Shown here in pieces: positions 20,122 through 32,422 of a stretch of DNA of 64,000 nt; position 1 is the stretch's first letter, and the number at the start of each line of letters is the position of its first letter. Under the pieces are notes generated by a model, which worked only from the letters and a program-made list of their open reading frames with translations, was not told the DNA's origin and made no database searches. A program made the translations under genes and the position numbers. Source of the DNA: Toxorhynchites rutilus septentrionalis (taxonomy: Eukaryota; Arthropoda; Insecta; Diptera; Culicidae); NCBI RefSeq assembly GCF_029784135.1, contig NC_073744.1:100251303-100315302 (forward strand), written 5' to 3'.

Positions 20122-20703
20122 ACACTACGCGAAGCGTCCAAATTATGACGCGGAAAGAAAAAACACGATACGAATAACGCGAAAAACGAACAGAAAAACC
20201 AAACGACGATATCCAAGTTGGATTACCACTGGTGGGGTCCAATCTTCGATCGAAGCACAGCGAAAGAAAAGTGAACTGGATTGCTCAACAGTCCGATGCC
20301 GAATGAAAGTTTGCCTCAGCGAGATCCACTGTTTATACTCTAGGCAAGTATTCCTCTTCATTCTTCTACTTTTCCTTTGTTCATGGGGACTTTGAATCCT
20401 ACGATTTCCCCTCCGTTGGTCGTCGATAAGTTGCTCGTTATAGACAGGTCTGTTCGGGAAAGCACACAAATGGATAGAACAAATGTATGGGAAAATGGAA
20501 ACGTTTTCATGAATTTTAACCATTTACAAACCAGGGGATTCTAGTGTATAGCATATTAAACAAATCTTACGGAATTTCCGATTCGTTTAGTATGTGAATC
20601 GCCAAAATCCGTTCACGGCAAAAATAGTTATTAACGTTAACTTTATTTCAACGTGACCTGTTTTCTGATTTGGCACCCTTAATGAAAGACGTAGTTCTAC
20701 GTC
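20122..20703 (-). promoter_or_regulatory. Promoter-like module behind a terminal palindrome
   Basis: Starts on the minus strand with GACGTAGAACTACGTC (20688-20703), continues TTTCATTAAGGG, and has GAGTATAAAC (TATA-like, complement 20331-20337) ~215 bp before the LINE ORF1 ATG. The layout equals the H2A and H2B 5' modules, but no histone coding sequence follows. Either a LINE inserted into the leader of a block whose gene is gone, or this module drove ORF1. I favour the first. Confidence 0.4.
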
Positions 20704-20958
20704 AAAAAAAGTACGACTAAAGTTCCCCAAACGAATAACATACCATCATCATCATAGTCATAAGATAAGAAACACAAATATCCGTTATAACTTCGTCATC
20801 TTACATGCTAACATTGATTAACATTGATTCTATACTGGGTTAAAAATCCAAATCATACTTCAAAAACTCTTTACAGATACTACGGAACATTCGAAGACTT
20901 GTTGCTGTCTTTGCTTCATTTGGTAATGTATTGTAAAGCCGATATCCTTTGTAAAAAA
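20704..20958. other. Intron sequence, nothing recognised
   Basis: No coding or repeat signal beyond CATCATCAT runs. Confidence 0.4.
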
Positions 20959-22337
20959 CAGGAAGTGGGTTATATCTATGGTATAACCGCAAGGGTGACG
21001 TAGGACTATCGTTGATTTAGAGATCATTTGTTTGAAGTTGAATCTAAATCCATTCTGAATGAATGAATAAATGAATATTTGGGGGACCTCGAAAACGAGA
21101 GCGTTACGTTGGAGACACAAGGTTCTATGCATCCAATATAGGATACGAAAAACCTTGTTCTGAAGAATAATCTTCAGAAGCTTTCCTGCTAACTGTACTT
21201 GATTGACAAATCACAAACCCAAATGTATTATATGGATATTTTATGGATAGAAAACATTAAAATAAACTCTTTCGCTTGAATGTAATTTTAAATTCCAAGG
21301 GAAACTGGCAGATTAGTTTTCCAGCAACGATTAGATATTTCCACATTTTCCTCGATACTGGAAGCCCACCAGTATAATACTAACTCGATAACCACCTGTT
21401 AATAGTACTTGATTGAAAAATATTTGGTCACAGTGTTACATGGATAGAAAACATTCAAATAAACTCTTTCACATGAATGTATTTTTAAATTCCCAGGGGA
21501 ACTGGCAGATTATTTTCAGTAACGATTAGATATTTCCACATTTTCCTCGATACTGGAAGCCCACCAGTGGTTAATGCTAACTCGATAACCATCTGTTAAT
21601 AGCACTTGATTGAAACATATTTGGTTCTCAATGTTACGTTGATAGAAAACATTCAAATAAACTCTTTCACATGAATGTATTTTTAAATTCCCAGAGGAAC
21701 TGGCAGATTATTTTTCAGCAATGATTAGATCTTTCCGGAACTTTCTCGATGCTGAATGGCATCCAAATGGAAAGAATTCTGCGCGTGTATATGTCGATCC
21801 TTCGCCGTCCACCTCCTCCAGCACGTTAGGCAACGATGTTGTCTTGTCGATGTCCTCACGAAAAATGAATGTGTCTCACCACCAGAATATCGCTTAAGTA
21901 TGCTTTTTGTGTGTGATTGAATCGAGAGAAGGTGTGGTTTACGATGGCAATTTGGAAGGCAAACTAGAGGGGAATGAACTCTCTGAGCTCTAAACTTTCG
22001 GCGACTGAGCAATAATCGATTGCGTACGCATACAATATTGGATACGGAAATATCCTACTGATGGGGAAGGATAATCTTCAGAAGCTTTCCTGCTAATTAC
22101 ACTTGGTTGAAAAATTACAAAATTAAATGTATTTGATCGCTGTGTTATATGGTTAGAAAACATTAAAATAAACTCTTTCACATGAATGTATTTTTAAATT
22201 CCCAGATGAATTGGCAGATTATTTTCAGTAACGATTAGATATTTCCACATTTTCCTCGATACTGGAAGCCCACCAGTGGTTAATGCTAACTCGATAACCA
22301 TCTGTTAATAGCACTTGATTGAAACATATTTGGTTCT

Positions 22338-22692
22338 CGACTAAGTAAAAGTTTATAGATCGGATAGGAGGGATACGAAACCGGGACACAACGAAGGAAA
22401 AATCATTAAACGTTGACATCGGCGTTTCTGAGGAACAGTTATAGATGAAGCAGAAGATCAGGATCACGGCTACCTAAGATATCCCGGACGGGGATATCCG
22501 ATTGTCTGCCTTTTGCTCTCAGTGCTCTAGAGAGCTGAGAGTGAGCAGCATGGAACCGGATAGACGACCAGACAATATGCTCGATGTAGTGGTAGCCATC
22601 GCCACAATCACAAAGGTTGTTTGCTGAGAGCCCAATGCGATAGAGATGCGCGTTTAGGTTGTAGTGATTGGACATAAGCCGAGATATCACGC
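22338..22692 (-). mobile_element. LINE 3' fragment within the array, copy 1
   Basis: Minus-strand C-terminus of an RNase H-type LINE ORF2: VISRLMSNHYNLNAHLYRIG, LCDCGDGYHYIEHIVW, RDILGSRDPDLLLHL. It corresponds to VMSRLMSNHYSLDVHLHRIN and RDVLGTRD in the LINE at 50740. Its right junction (GAGATATCAC|GCACTTGATTG) is identical to that of copy 2; the left part is shorter. Confidence 0.75.
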
Positions 22693-24431
22693 ACTTGATT
22701 GAAACATATTTGGTCACAGTGTTACATGGATAGAAAACATTCAAATAAACTCTTTCACATGAATGAATTTTTAAATTCCCAGGGGAACTGGCAGATTATT
22801 TTCAGTAACGATTAGATATTTCCACATTTTCCTCGATACTGGAAGCCCACCAGTGGTTAATGCTAACTCGATAACCATCTGTTAATAGCACTTGATTGAA
22901 ACATATTTGGTCACAGTGTTACATTGATAGAAAACATTCAAATAAACTCTTTCACATGAATGTATTTTTAAATTCTCAGGGGAACTGGCAGATTATTTTC
23001 AGTAACGATTAGATATTTCCACATTTTCCTCGATACTGGAAGCCCACCAGTGGTTAATGCTAACTCGATAACCATCTGTTAATAGCACTTGATTGAAACA
23101 TATTTGGTTCTCAATGTTACGTTGATAGAAAACATTCAAATAAACTCTTTCACATGAATGTATTTTTAAATTCCCAGAGGAACTGGCAGATTATTTTTCA
23201 GCAATGATTAGATCTTTCCGGAACTTTCTCGATGCTGAATGGCATCCAAACGGAAAGAATTCTGCGCGTGTATGTGTCGATCCTTCGCCGTCCACCTCCT
23301 CCAGCACGTTAGGCAACGATGTTGTCTTGTCGATGTCCTCACGAAAAATGAATGTGTCTCACCATCAGAATATCGCTTAAGTATGCTTTTTGTGTGTGAT
23401 TGAATCGAGAGAAGGTGTGGTTTACGATGGCAATTTGGAAGGCAAACTAGAGGGGAATGAACTCTCTGAGCTCTAAACTTTCGGCGACTGAGCAATAATC
23501 GATTGCGTACGCATACAATATTGGATACGGAAATATCCTACTGATGGGGAAGGATAATCTTCAGAAGCTTTCCTGCTAATTATACTTGGTTGAAAAATTA
23601 CAAAATTAAATGTATTTGATCGCTGTGTTATATGGTTAGAAAACATTAAATAAACTCTTTCACATGAATGTATTTTTAAATTCCCAGATGAATTGGCAGA
23701 TTATTTTCAGTAACGATTAGATATTTCCACATTTTCCTCGATACTGGAAGCCCACCAGTGGTTAATGCTAACTCGATAACCATCTGTTAATAGCACTTGA
23801 TTGAAACATATATGGTTCTCAATGTTACGTTGATAGAAAACATTCAAATAAACTCTTTCACATGAATGTTTTTCTAAATTCCCAGAGGAACTGGCAGATT
23901 ATTTTTCAGCAATGATTAGATCTTTCCGGAACTTTCTCGATGCTGAATGGCATCCAAACGGAAAGAATTCTGCGCGTGTATGTGTCGATTCTTCGCCGTC
24001 CACCTCCTCCAGCACGTTAGGCAACGATGTTGTCTTGTCGATGTCCTCACGAAAAATGAATGTGTCTCACCACCAGAATATCGCTTAAGTATGCGTTTTG
24101 TGTGTGATTGAATCGAGAGAAGGTGTGGTTTACGATGGCAATTTGGAAGGCAAACTAGAGGGGAATGAACTCTCTGAGCTCGAAACTTTCGGCGACTGAG
24201 CAATAATCGATTGCGTACGCATACAATATTGGATACGGAAATATCCTACTGATGGGGAAGAATAATCTTCAGAAGCTTTCCTGCTAATTACACTTGGTTG
24301 AAAAATTACAAAATCAAATGTATTTGATCGCTGTGTTATATGGTTAGAAAACATTAAAATAAACTCTTTCACATGAATGTATTTTTAAATTCCCAGAGGA
24401 ACTGGCAGATTATTTTCCAGAAATGATTAGA

Positions 24432-25047
24432 TAATTTCGTATCCCGACACGGGATACTTCCTATTGGGATGCAGCTGACCATTAATCAGCAACGCCCCCC
24501 TAGTCTGTACCCCATATCTAGCGTGGTGCGTCTTCTCGAGGAATCCAGGATAGAATGGTCACTAGCCGGCGCAATCATCAGCTCGTGTAGAGTTGTCATG
24601 AGCGGTACAACCTTTGGCTTTTGTTGAATCATCAGTGGACTGCACAACCTTTGACCCGAGTATCTGTAAAGAGTGTGTGTATGTATTGCCGCGACTAAGT
24701 AAAAGTTTATAGATCGGATAAGAGGGATACGAAACAGGGACACAACGAAGGAAAAATCATTAAACGTTGACATCGGCGTTTCTGAGGAACAGTTATAGAT
24801 GAAGCAGAAGATCAGGATCACGGCTACCTAAGATATCCCGGACGGGGATATCCGATTGTCTGCCTTTTGCTCTCAGTGCTCTAGAGAGCTGAGAGCGAGC
24901 AGCATGGAACCGGATAGACGACCAGACAATATGCTCGATGTAGTGGTAGCCATCGCCACAATCACAAAGATTGTTTGCTGCTAGCCCAATGCGATAGAGA
25001 TGCGCGTTTAGGTTGTAGTGATTGGACATAAGCCGAGATATCACGCA
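24432..25047 (-). mobile_element. LINE 3' fragment within the array, copy 2
   Basis: Same LINE 3' end as copy 1, extended by ~260 bp of 3' UTR (to CCGACACGGGATACTTCC). The identical right junction shows one insertion followed by duplication of the surrounding array, with later loss of the UTR part in copy 1. Confidence 0.75.
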
Positions 25048-26064
25048 CTTGATTGAAACATATTTGGTCACAGTGTTACATGGATAGAAAACATTCAAAT
25101 AAACTCTTTCACTTGAATGAATTTTTAAATTCCCAGGGGAACTGGCAGATTATTTTCAGTAACGATTAGATATTTCCACATTTTCCTCGATACTGGAAGC
25201 CCACCAGTGGTTAATGCTAACTCGATAACCATCTGTTAATAGCACTTGATTGAAACATATTTGGTCACAGTGTTACATTGATAGAAAACATTCAAATAAA
25301 CTCTTTCACATGAATGTATTTTTAAATTCTCAGGAGAACTGGCAGATTATTTTCAGTAACGATTAGATATTTCCACATTTTCCTCGATACTGGAAGCCCA
25401 CCAGTGGTTAATGCTAACTCGATAACCATCTGTTAATAGCACTTGATTGAAACATATTTGGTCACAGTGTTACATTGATAGAAAACATTCAAATAAACTC
25501 TTTCACATGAATGTATTTTTAAATTCCCAGAGGAACTGGCAGATTATTTTTCAGCAATGATTAGATCTTTCCGGAACTTTCTCGATGCTGAATGGCATCC
25601 AAACGGAAAGAATTCTGCGCGTGTATGTGTCGATCCTTCGCCGTCCATCTCCTCCAGCACGTTAGGCAACGATGTTGTCTTGTCGATGTCCTCACGAAAA
25701 ATGAATGTGTCTCACCACCAGAATATCGCTTAAGTATGCTTTTTGTGTGTGATTGAATCGAGAGAAGGTGTGGTTTACGATGGCAATTTGGAAGGCAAAC
25801 TAGAGGGGAATGAACTCTCTGAGCTCGAAACTTTCGGCGACTGAGCAATAATCGATTGCGTACGCATACAATATTGGATACGGAAATATCCTACTGATGG
25901 GGAAGAATAATCTTCAGAAGCTTTCCTGCTAATTACACTTGGTTGAAAAATTACAAAATCAAATGTATTTGATCGCTGTGTTATATGGTTAGAAAACATT
26001 AAAATAAACTCTTTCACATGAATGTATTTTTAAATTCCCAGAGGAACTGGCAGATTATTTTCCA

Positions 26065-26357
26065 GAAATGATTAGATCTTTCCGGAACTTTCTCGATGCT
26101 GAATGGCATCCAAACGGAAAGAATTCCGCGCGTGTATGTGTGTGTAGCGATGTCTTCCCGGGGAACCGTTTGTGGCATCACTCTCCTCCTGGTGGATTCC
26201 CTTCTGGCCTAGGGCGCACAAACAGGCTCTTGGTGACACCGTTCATCCGCGCTTTCATGATAAACGAAGAGCTTCACCACAAGCGACAAGCGACAACATG
26301 CTCCAATCGCTGTTCAATTAGAACTGAGTGGATTTCCGAGTGGCGCTCGCTTATATA
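26065..26357 (-). pseudogene. H2B-type promoter and degenerate coding remnant
   Basis: TATATAA (26351-26357) in TATATAAGCGAGCGCC, a leader with TTGGAGCATGTTGTCGC, then ATGAAAGCGCGGATGAACGG and a short broken frame ending in CGGTTCCCCGGGAAGA. The same unit is at 39050-39300 and 48770-49040. The assignment to H2B rests on its alignment with 42919-42995, where a C-terminal H2B motif can be read. By itself this copy could be any histone. Confidence 0.4.
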
Positions 26358-26607
26358 CCGATTGGTGATTTCAATAGCCTGTTTTGAAAGCAATTTTAAG
26401 ACTATTGAAACAAGTTTTTGGATCAAAAAGTAACAAGTATAGAACGCGTAGACATTTTATCTTTCGAATGAAGTGTTTATCATACCATTTCGTTCAGTTG
26501 TTTAGGAGCTATTAACGCTCAAAATCTCGGTCTCCGGCGTAACGCTTTCGTTTTCGAAACTTTGATTTTACACCCCGGTATAGAAATGAAAGACGTAGTC
26601 CTACGTC

Positions 26608-26885
26608 AAAAGTGAATTTTGGGTACAGGACATTCGGAAGTTCATGGTTCTGAGGTCACTTGCTTGTCTTGTGTTATATCGGTGAATATCTCTCCCATAC
26701 GTTATCGTGTTTTGTAGATAGTTCGGTGTCATACCGTTAGTCATCTTATATATGAACGTAAGCGTGCAGTACTTAATACGCTGACTCACTGACATCCATT
26801 GCAGGCATTCGAGCATAAATCTTCGTGGAGTTAGTCGATCACATCTCAATATCAGACGCATCGCCTTGTTTTGCACAATTGACAC
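26608..26885 (-). pseudogene. LINE RT C-terminal fragment
   Basis: 94 residues on the minus strand: VQNKAMRLILRCDRLTPRRF, MLECLQWMSVSQRI, YNTRQASDLR. This is the pattern that follows the polymerase core in CR1/Jockey-type LINEs (QxKAxRxI...YNxR). It has no start or end of its own and abuts the H2B-type palindrome at 26607. Confidence 0.6.
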
Positions 26886-26889
26886 AATT

Positions 26890-26963
26890 GGTTGACAGCT
26901 ATGTCAAACGGTTGTCAGCGCAGGGCTGTATATACTCGGAAGCCCGAAATGGAAAACCCTGTA
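26890..26963 (-). mobile_element. Solo end of the mariner-like transposon
   Basis: On the minus strand CAGGGTTTTCCATTTCGGGC ... GACAACCGTTTGACATA copies the left ~70 bp of the element at 34263. It is next to TATATATA. Only this end is present. Confidence 0.75.
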
Positions 26964-28038
26964 TATATATTATATATATATTTCACACAAGTCCGTAGGG
27001 AAGGAACGCGAAAACGAGAAATCTCGTGAGCGGTCCGCAAAGTGTTAAGACATTTGTCATCAACAATTTTTTTTGAAAACCTCGATTTTTGGTGATCTTT
27101 CGTTTTTTCAAAAAAAACTCAAATTTTACGTCTGTGTCACTTATAAATGAAGTTCGAATGAGCTAATATTTTGCCAAGGTGCTACTGACACTCGACCGCA
27201 ACGGTTATGTTTTTAGCGCCATCCTAAAAGAGATCAATAGGAATAGAAGTTTTCTCCTACTACCGAATGCAAAGCTTTTTTCAAAGCTAATTTCGGTCCT
27301 AAATAAAGCGTTTTTTGCAGCAACAGTTGTCCGGATACCAGGAAAGGAGGAAGCAGCCGAGAAGCCCCCAACGGCCATTAAGGAAGTTGGTTCGGTCGGA
27401 TTGGCCACTTTGACCGGCAGTTTTCACTGCCCCTCGCGCGTCCCGCTGTTTGCACCCGTCTCATCTGCATCGTTTTCCTGCCAGTGACGCGCGATTTTGG
27501 CGCAATTTCTGCTCTTTAACCATCAGCAACTCAGGAGGTGTGAAAGGAGGTCATCTTCGCTTCGTCGCTTCGAACCGCTGCGGTGATTGCCCTGCCGTCG
27601 GCGGTATCCGATCCCTTCCCCGCTACCCCACTACCATTAGGTGGTGAATTCGGAATGGTTCTTCGGTACGATCGATGAGTGATAAAAATCCTTTCATTAT
27701 CAGGAGTTAGAAAGAAGAGGACACTCAGAGGGCATAGGTTAGATACTTTCTAGAACTTATCCCAAAATTTCCATAAGTGATTGCTATTTCTCAAGTGACA
27801 TTTATTTAGTGATACTTAAAAGGTTTTCAGCAAGTGTTTTTCAGCCAGTGAATTTATCCGCAAGTGTTTTTTTCCGCCAAGTGATTTCGGTGTTAGTTTT
27901 TTGTAACTGCGTTGGCATTGTCCCCCGCCGTTACTGTCCTCCGCCGTTTTCGTCCCCCGTCGCACGTCGTATATTCTACCTTGGTTTTCGAATATTTTTC
28001 CGCGCCTGGCTGTACTTCGATATAGCCAGGTCCTGATC
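26964..28038 (+). other. Dispersed repeat, then probable LINE 5' UTR
   Basis: 27030-27180 is a copy of a dispersed repeat (TTTTTTGAAAACCTCGATTTTTGGTG) also at 33000, 34020 and 60060. From about 27180 the base composition becomes more balanced and repeated GCAAGTGTTTTT motifs appear before the ORF1 ATG. This is probably the LINE 5' UTR, although I cannot place its start. The 102-residue ORF at 27179-27487 resembles nothing I know. Confidence 0.4.
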
Positions 28039-29415
28039 ATGGCTTCCAGCAGCTCCGGCGCCGGAAGGCCAACCAATATTTATAACGGTGTTCCTACCAC
28101 TCGTACCTCGCCCAGATGGGCTGACCCTTTTGGTGGCAACTTACAAATATTACTTCTGAGAGCAACTGAAGGCAATCTTCTTCCATCTAATCCTTTTACT
28201 GTTTCCAAATCGATCCAAGGAGTGATCGGTAAAGGCGCGTCCATATCATGCCGATTGATGCCGATCGGTCTGTACCAGGCGGCATATTCGATTCGTTATG
28301 TAATGTGGACGCCCCATCGGGTGCACGAAACCGATGTCCCGTCGGATGCACGAAGTCGTCACGAACACACAAAGCACAATGTCGTCAACGCTAATTTACT
28401 TCGTTTTGTTTTGGTTCGACTTTTTCGAACCGGACCCACTTGTTTCGGGTTGGGTTCGGTTTGATTCGAGTCGGTTTTCGGCACGTCGGCAAGCCCGGGC
28501 GGTACGTCCACATTTAGTCGGCTTTACCGGGCGGCCAAGGCCGATTGGCGTAATGTGGACGCGTCTTAAGGAATTTAAAGATGCTAAACCCCAACGCGAC
28601 GATAAAAATCGCCTTCAATATGCCTACATATACGAGATGAAAAACTCGTTCAATTGCTTCTGGGTACAAAGTCGCTGATCAACGAAACACCCATTGAAAT
28701 TATATACCATCCCACCTTGAACCAACGCAAATGCGTTGTGTCCTGTCGTGACGTAATGTTTTTAAACGAAGATGTCCTCCTATCTGAACTAGCCAACCAA
28801 AATGTGATCGGTGTTAAAACAATTTTAAGATTTGACCCAGTCATGAAGGAAAGAGTTCCTACTTCTACCATGATCCTTACCATAAACGGAACAGTTATTC
28901 CTAAAGCAATTAACTTCGGATTCCTCCGTGCTCCAACCAGAAATTTCTACCCAAACCCGATGCAATGCTTCGGGTGCTTCGCTTTTGGCCACACTTCCAA
29001 AAAATGCGCTAAAAAAAATTCAACTTTGTCTCAACTGGAAAAAATTTTCCGAGGAAAAGAATCCAATAGGAAGAAATCTAAGAACCAAAAATACAACTCA
29101 ACCCAACCATCCACTTCCTTCCAACCATCCACTTCCCTCCAACCATCCACTTCCCTCCAACCATCCACTTCATTCCAACCAACCACCGCATTCCAAACTA
29201 AAACCTCCAACCAATCCAACCATTCAAACAAACCCACCCCACTTGCCAACAAACCAATTGCCAACGTTTCCAAAAATGACCCTAGACTAAAGAACAAATC
29301 CGGCAAACCCCTATTTACTTACCTCAGCCCACTTACCTTCTTCTCATTTTTAAAATTCACTCCTCTAGCTAGTAACAGCAACCCTTCGTCCTGTAACCAA
29401 GCACCCAACCGATAA
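28039..29415 (+). pseudogene. LINE ORF1 (gag-like), interrupted by a MITE
   Basis: Opens MASSSSGAGRPTNIYNGVPT, close to the ORF1 at 43957 (MASSSSGPPGGRATNLYQGK). A 334-bp MITE splits it after VIGK; removing it with one TAA restores VIGKEFKDAKPQRDDK, in register with the other copy. A frameshift follows near 28645. EVLLSEL-like, GTVIPKAINFGFLR and a single zinc knuckle CFGCFAFGHTSKKC (~28969) are then read. The second and third knuckles are deleted and a QPSTS(F/L) repeat (18-bp units, 29103-29180) lies beyond. Acts normally as RNA-binding partner of ORF2 in the RNP; dead here. Confidence 0.75.
28233..28566. mobile_element. MITE with TAA duplication inside LINE ORF1
   Basis: Ends AGGCGCGTCCA / TGGACGCGTCT form an 11-bp inverted repeat with one mismatch, and similarity continues inward (TAT.A.GCC). 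It is flanked by TAA at 28230-28232 and 28567-28569. Excision with one TAA restores the LINE reading frame. A 3-bp TAA target fits PIF/Harbinger-type elements; the superfamily is inferred. It has no transposase. Confidence 0.85.
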
Positions 29416-29424
29416 CTTGCTATT

Positions 29425-32422
29425 CAATGGAACTTGCGTGGGCTATCCACTTCCATTAACGAAATTAAGCTAATGTTAGCTGAGGAACAACATCTCCCAC
29501 TAGCACTGGCCTTTCAAGAAGCTAAAAAAATCAATGTATCGCTCTTAGAGCGGGCGTTTAGCGGCAAATTTTCATGGTATTTCAAGGAAGGGCTATCCTC
29601 GGGGCTTTGTGGAGCCTGCCTCGCTGTCCTGAGTGTCCTTCCTCATACCGTCATCCCCATAGCATCATCATTACAAATATGTGCGATACAACTGAAGGGA
29701 CCTCTACAGGTAACCCTTCATTTCCCCATCCACATCCGAACCCTGTCAAGAAACCCAAACATTCGTTTGCGCAGGAAATGGATATACCAGTCGGCTGACT
29801 GGGAAGGCTTCGAATCCACAATCAACAGCTTACTTTCGGAACATGAAAGCTGCTCTGTGGAAGAATTTACAAACGCCATTATTTTAGCGGCTGAAAAATA
29901 TCCACCGTACCAGTGGGAAACCCGTCCGAAAGGCTGTCCCATGGTGGAACGATGCAGTTGCACAGGCCATCAAAAGGAGAAGAAAATCCCTCCGTATCCT
30001 ACGACGCCTTCCTGATGGAAGCGCTTGCAAAATGATTGCCCTAACAAACTTCCAAACGGCTAGAGCTCTAGCCAGGAAGGTAATAACCGAAGCCAAGAAA
30101 AACAGTTGGATGGAATTTCTTGATGGCATAACCCTAATACTTTGACATCTGAACTTTGGAACAAAGTCAACTCTCTTAGTGGCAAGAAAGCTTCAAACTG
30201 CTATTCCCTCGAAATTGATGGCACCTTCACTGAAGATCCAGGCATCATAGCCGACCATCTAGCCGACCACTTTGTCACTATTTCAGCCACCTCCAACTAC
30301 ACTAACGAATTCAAGGCGGAGGCGGAACTTAAAGTTTTTCCTCCTGCTTCGAAACAGGTCCACAAATATAACGATAAGTTCTCTTTGGACGAGTTGTTAT
30401 GGGCAATAAAAATATCCAAAAGCAAATCAGCTGGCCCAGACGGAATCGAATATCCGATGATCAAGCATCTACCTCTTCATGCAAAACTCTACTCCTTCAG
30501 ATATACAACGAATGTTGGGCTAACAGCTATTTCCCAGATGCATGGAAAACGGACTTGGTAATACCTATCCCAAAAGTAAAGGAGAGTAAACGGGCCGCGA
30601 ATAACTTCCGTCCCATAACCCTCCTCAACTGCTTAGGGAAAGTCTTCGAAAGAATGATCAATCGCAGACTTAGGACGGCCCTTGAAGAACTATTAGACCC
30701 CAGACAGCATGGCTTCCGCCGAGGTAAAGGTACGGGCACCTACTTCAGTCAACTCGATCATTTCTTTCAAGAAACTATCGAAAAGGGCCACCACAGCGAA
30801 ATTGCTTCACTCGATCTAGCCAAAGCCTACGATACCACATGGCGCCATAACATTATCGATCAACTGCACCGATGAGGTTTTGAAGGCTCCCTCTTCAACA
30901 TTCTTCGCTGTTTCCTCACCAATCGAAGCTTTCAAGTTTACTTCGGAGGAGTACTTTCGGATCACCGTTGCCTAGAAAACGGAGTACCACAAGGTTCGGT
31001 TCTATCAGTTTCCCTCTTCCTCGTTGCTATGCAGTCGGTTCTAGAGGTAATCCCTAAAAACACCGAGGTACTGGCCTATGCAGACGATCTACTGCTGATG
31101 GCAAGAAATCCTTTCCCAGAAATGGCCCGCAGAAGACTGCAGGAAGGAATCTCGGCTGTTAGTAACTGGGCAAATTCCATTGGGTTTAAGTTTTCGGCAG
31201 AGAAGTCTAATATAATGCACTGCTGCAAATGTAAAGGTCATAGGAAAAGGTTTAGAACATGTCTAATCAATGGCAGGCCTATTAAGAGAGTCAGCTCAGC
31301 CCGAATTCTTGGAGTGCTAGTTGACAGTAACCTATCCTTCGGACAACACCTCAGAAATGCTAAAGCTAGTATGAAGTGCCGCCTGCGGCTGGTAAAAGCT
31401 TTAGGTGGCCGATGCCGCTTGAGTTCTCGTAAAACCATCTGCAACATAGGCAAAAGCATTATCTTCTCTAGAATTCGTTACGGCATCGAACTTTTCAGCC
31501 GTGCCTCTTGGGCTCACTTGAATCATTTAAAGCCTGTCTACCATAGTGTGATTAGATATGCATCAGGAGCCCTTCGGACCAGCCCAATAAACGCTCTGCT
31601 TGTGGAGGCTGGCGTAGTTCCTTTCGAACACTTCCTCACAAATATCCTAGCCACTAAAGCCATCCGGACGTCCGAGAAATACCCGGATCTTCTATCCATT
31701 TACTCCAGAGCCAACATTTGGCTGCAAAATATTAGCCAAGTCACCCTCCCGACTATTGCCCCATTAAGCAGAGTCGGTCAACGCCCATGGCACGCACATC
31801 CGCCAAAGATAGACTGGTCAATCAAAAATGCTGTTAGGGCTGGGGAAGCCAGCAGCATTGTTACGGCCTGTTTTAATAACCACCTCCATAACAAGTATCC
31901 CACCCACCACAGAATCTTCACAGATGGGTCTTTTGATGGCAACCTAACATGGTTCGGAGTTTTTGCTAATAACACGGAGCTAAAATTCCAACTGCTTTCC
32001 ATATGTTCGGTATACTCCGCCGAAATTGCCGCTCTCCTTGTCGCGACATCACTCTGTGATAACGACAGTAAGGTGGTGATCTTCTCTGATTCCTATAGTG
32101 CATTACGGGCGCTACAAAGTGGCGATAGTAACACCCTTGGATATAAAGCATTGAGGAAAAAATTACAGGGAAGGACATCACTTTCTGCTGGGTCCCATTA
32201 ACACACAAATTTATCATGCGTAGATTGGAACCAACACTATGTGAGTCGTGCAATGTAAGACTCACGGTGGAACACATATTAATCACATGCCCTAAATTTA
32301 ATGCTTCAAGAATAAAGTTTCAGGTTGCAGACACCATAAGGACAGCACTATCGGACGACGCCGTCGAGGAAAAAAGGACCGTCGATTTCCTAAAGGATAT
32401 AGGTTTATTTGACCAGATCTAA
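29425..32422 (+). pseudogene. LINE ORF2: endonuclease, RT, RNase H (broken)
   Basis: The endonuclease start (AIQWNLRGLSTSINEIKLML, ALAFQEAK) runs to ~29700, where a deletion of about 400 bp removes the GDFNAH and SDH motifs. RT motifs follow in several frames: NNFRPITLLNCLGKVFERMI, ASLDLAKAYDTTW (A, ~30810), NGVPQGSVLS (B, ~30980), AYADDLLLM (C, ~31075). From 31029 a clean 390-residue frame covers the RT thumb and an RNase H domain: FTDGSFDGN (D), YSAEIAALL (E), IFSDSYSALRALQ (D). A Cys/His tail (C-x2-C...H...C) is at 32216-32300. RNase H plus ORF1 knuckles point to the I/LOA group. At least three frameshifts, a stop at ~30872 and the deletion make it dead. Confidence 0.78.

Larger units (their letters stand above)
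21180..26060 (-). repeat. Tandem array of ~197-bp and ~500-bp units
   Basis: The short unit (CACTTGATTGAAACATATTT ... CTCGATAACCATCTG) recurs at ~197-bp spacing (for example 21407, 21604; 22693, 22890, 23087; 25048, 25243, 25440). Four long units (21725-22090, 23208-23580, 23916-24290, 25561-25930) add ~360 bp that includes EDIDKTTSLPNVLEEVDGEG on the minus strand, as in the H2B-like block at 42812. Copies differ by only a few bases, so the amplification is recent compared with the histone decay. ORFs in the long unit are repeat-borne and not genes. Confidence 0.8.
20959..26607 (-). mobile_element. Expanded H2B-type histone-bearing element
   Basis: On the minus strand the block opens with GACGTAGGACTACGTC (26592-26607), TTTCATTTCTATACCGGGG, a 5' module and TATATAA (26351-26357). 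An H2B-like remnant follows (26065-26300), then a long array of its 3' flank. It closes with TAGTCCTACGTCA (20996-21008) and the hairpin GGTTATACC...GATATAACC, then T6. Both ends match the plus-strand block at 38800-43465, which supports treating it as one element enlarged by tandem duplication. Confidence 0.5.

Noticed and set aside
19781..20395. 204-residue plus-strand ORF
   Set aside because: Antisense shadow of the LINE ORF1 fragment and its leader; no domain.
21725..25848. Four near-identical 95-residue ORFs (MLSRRKFRAQ...) as a gene family
   Set aside because: They are carried by the repeat unit, antisense to sequence shared with the H2B-type block, and show no domain.
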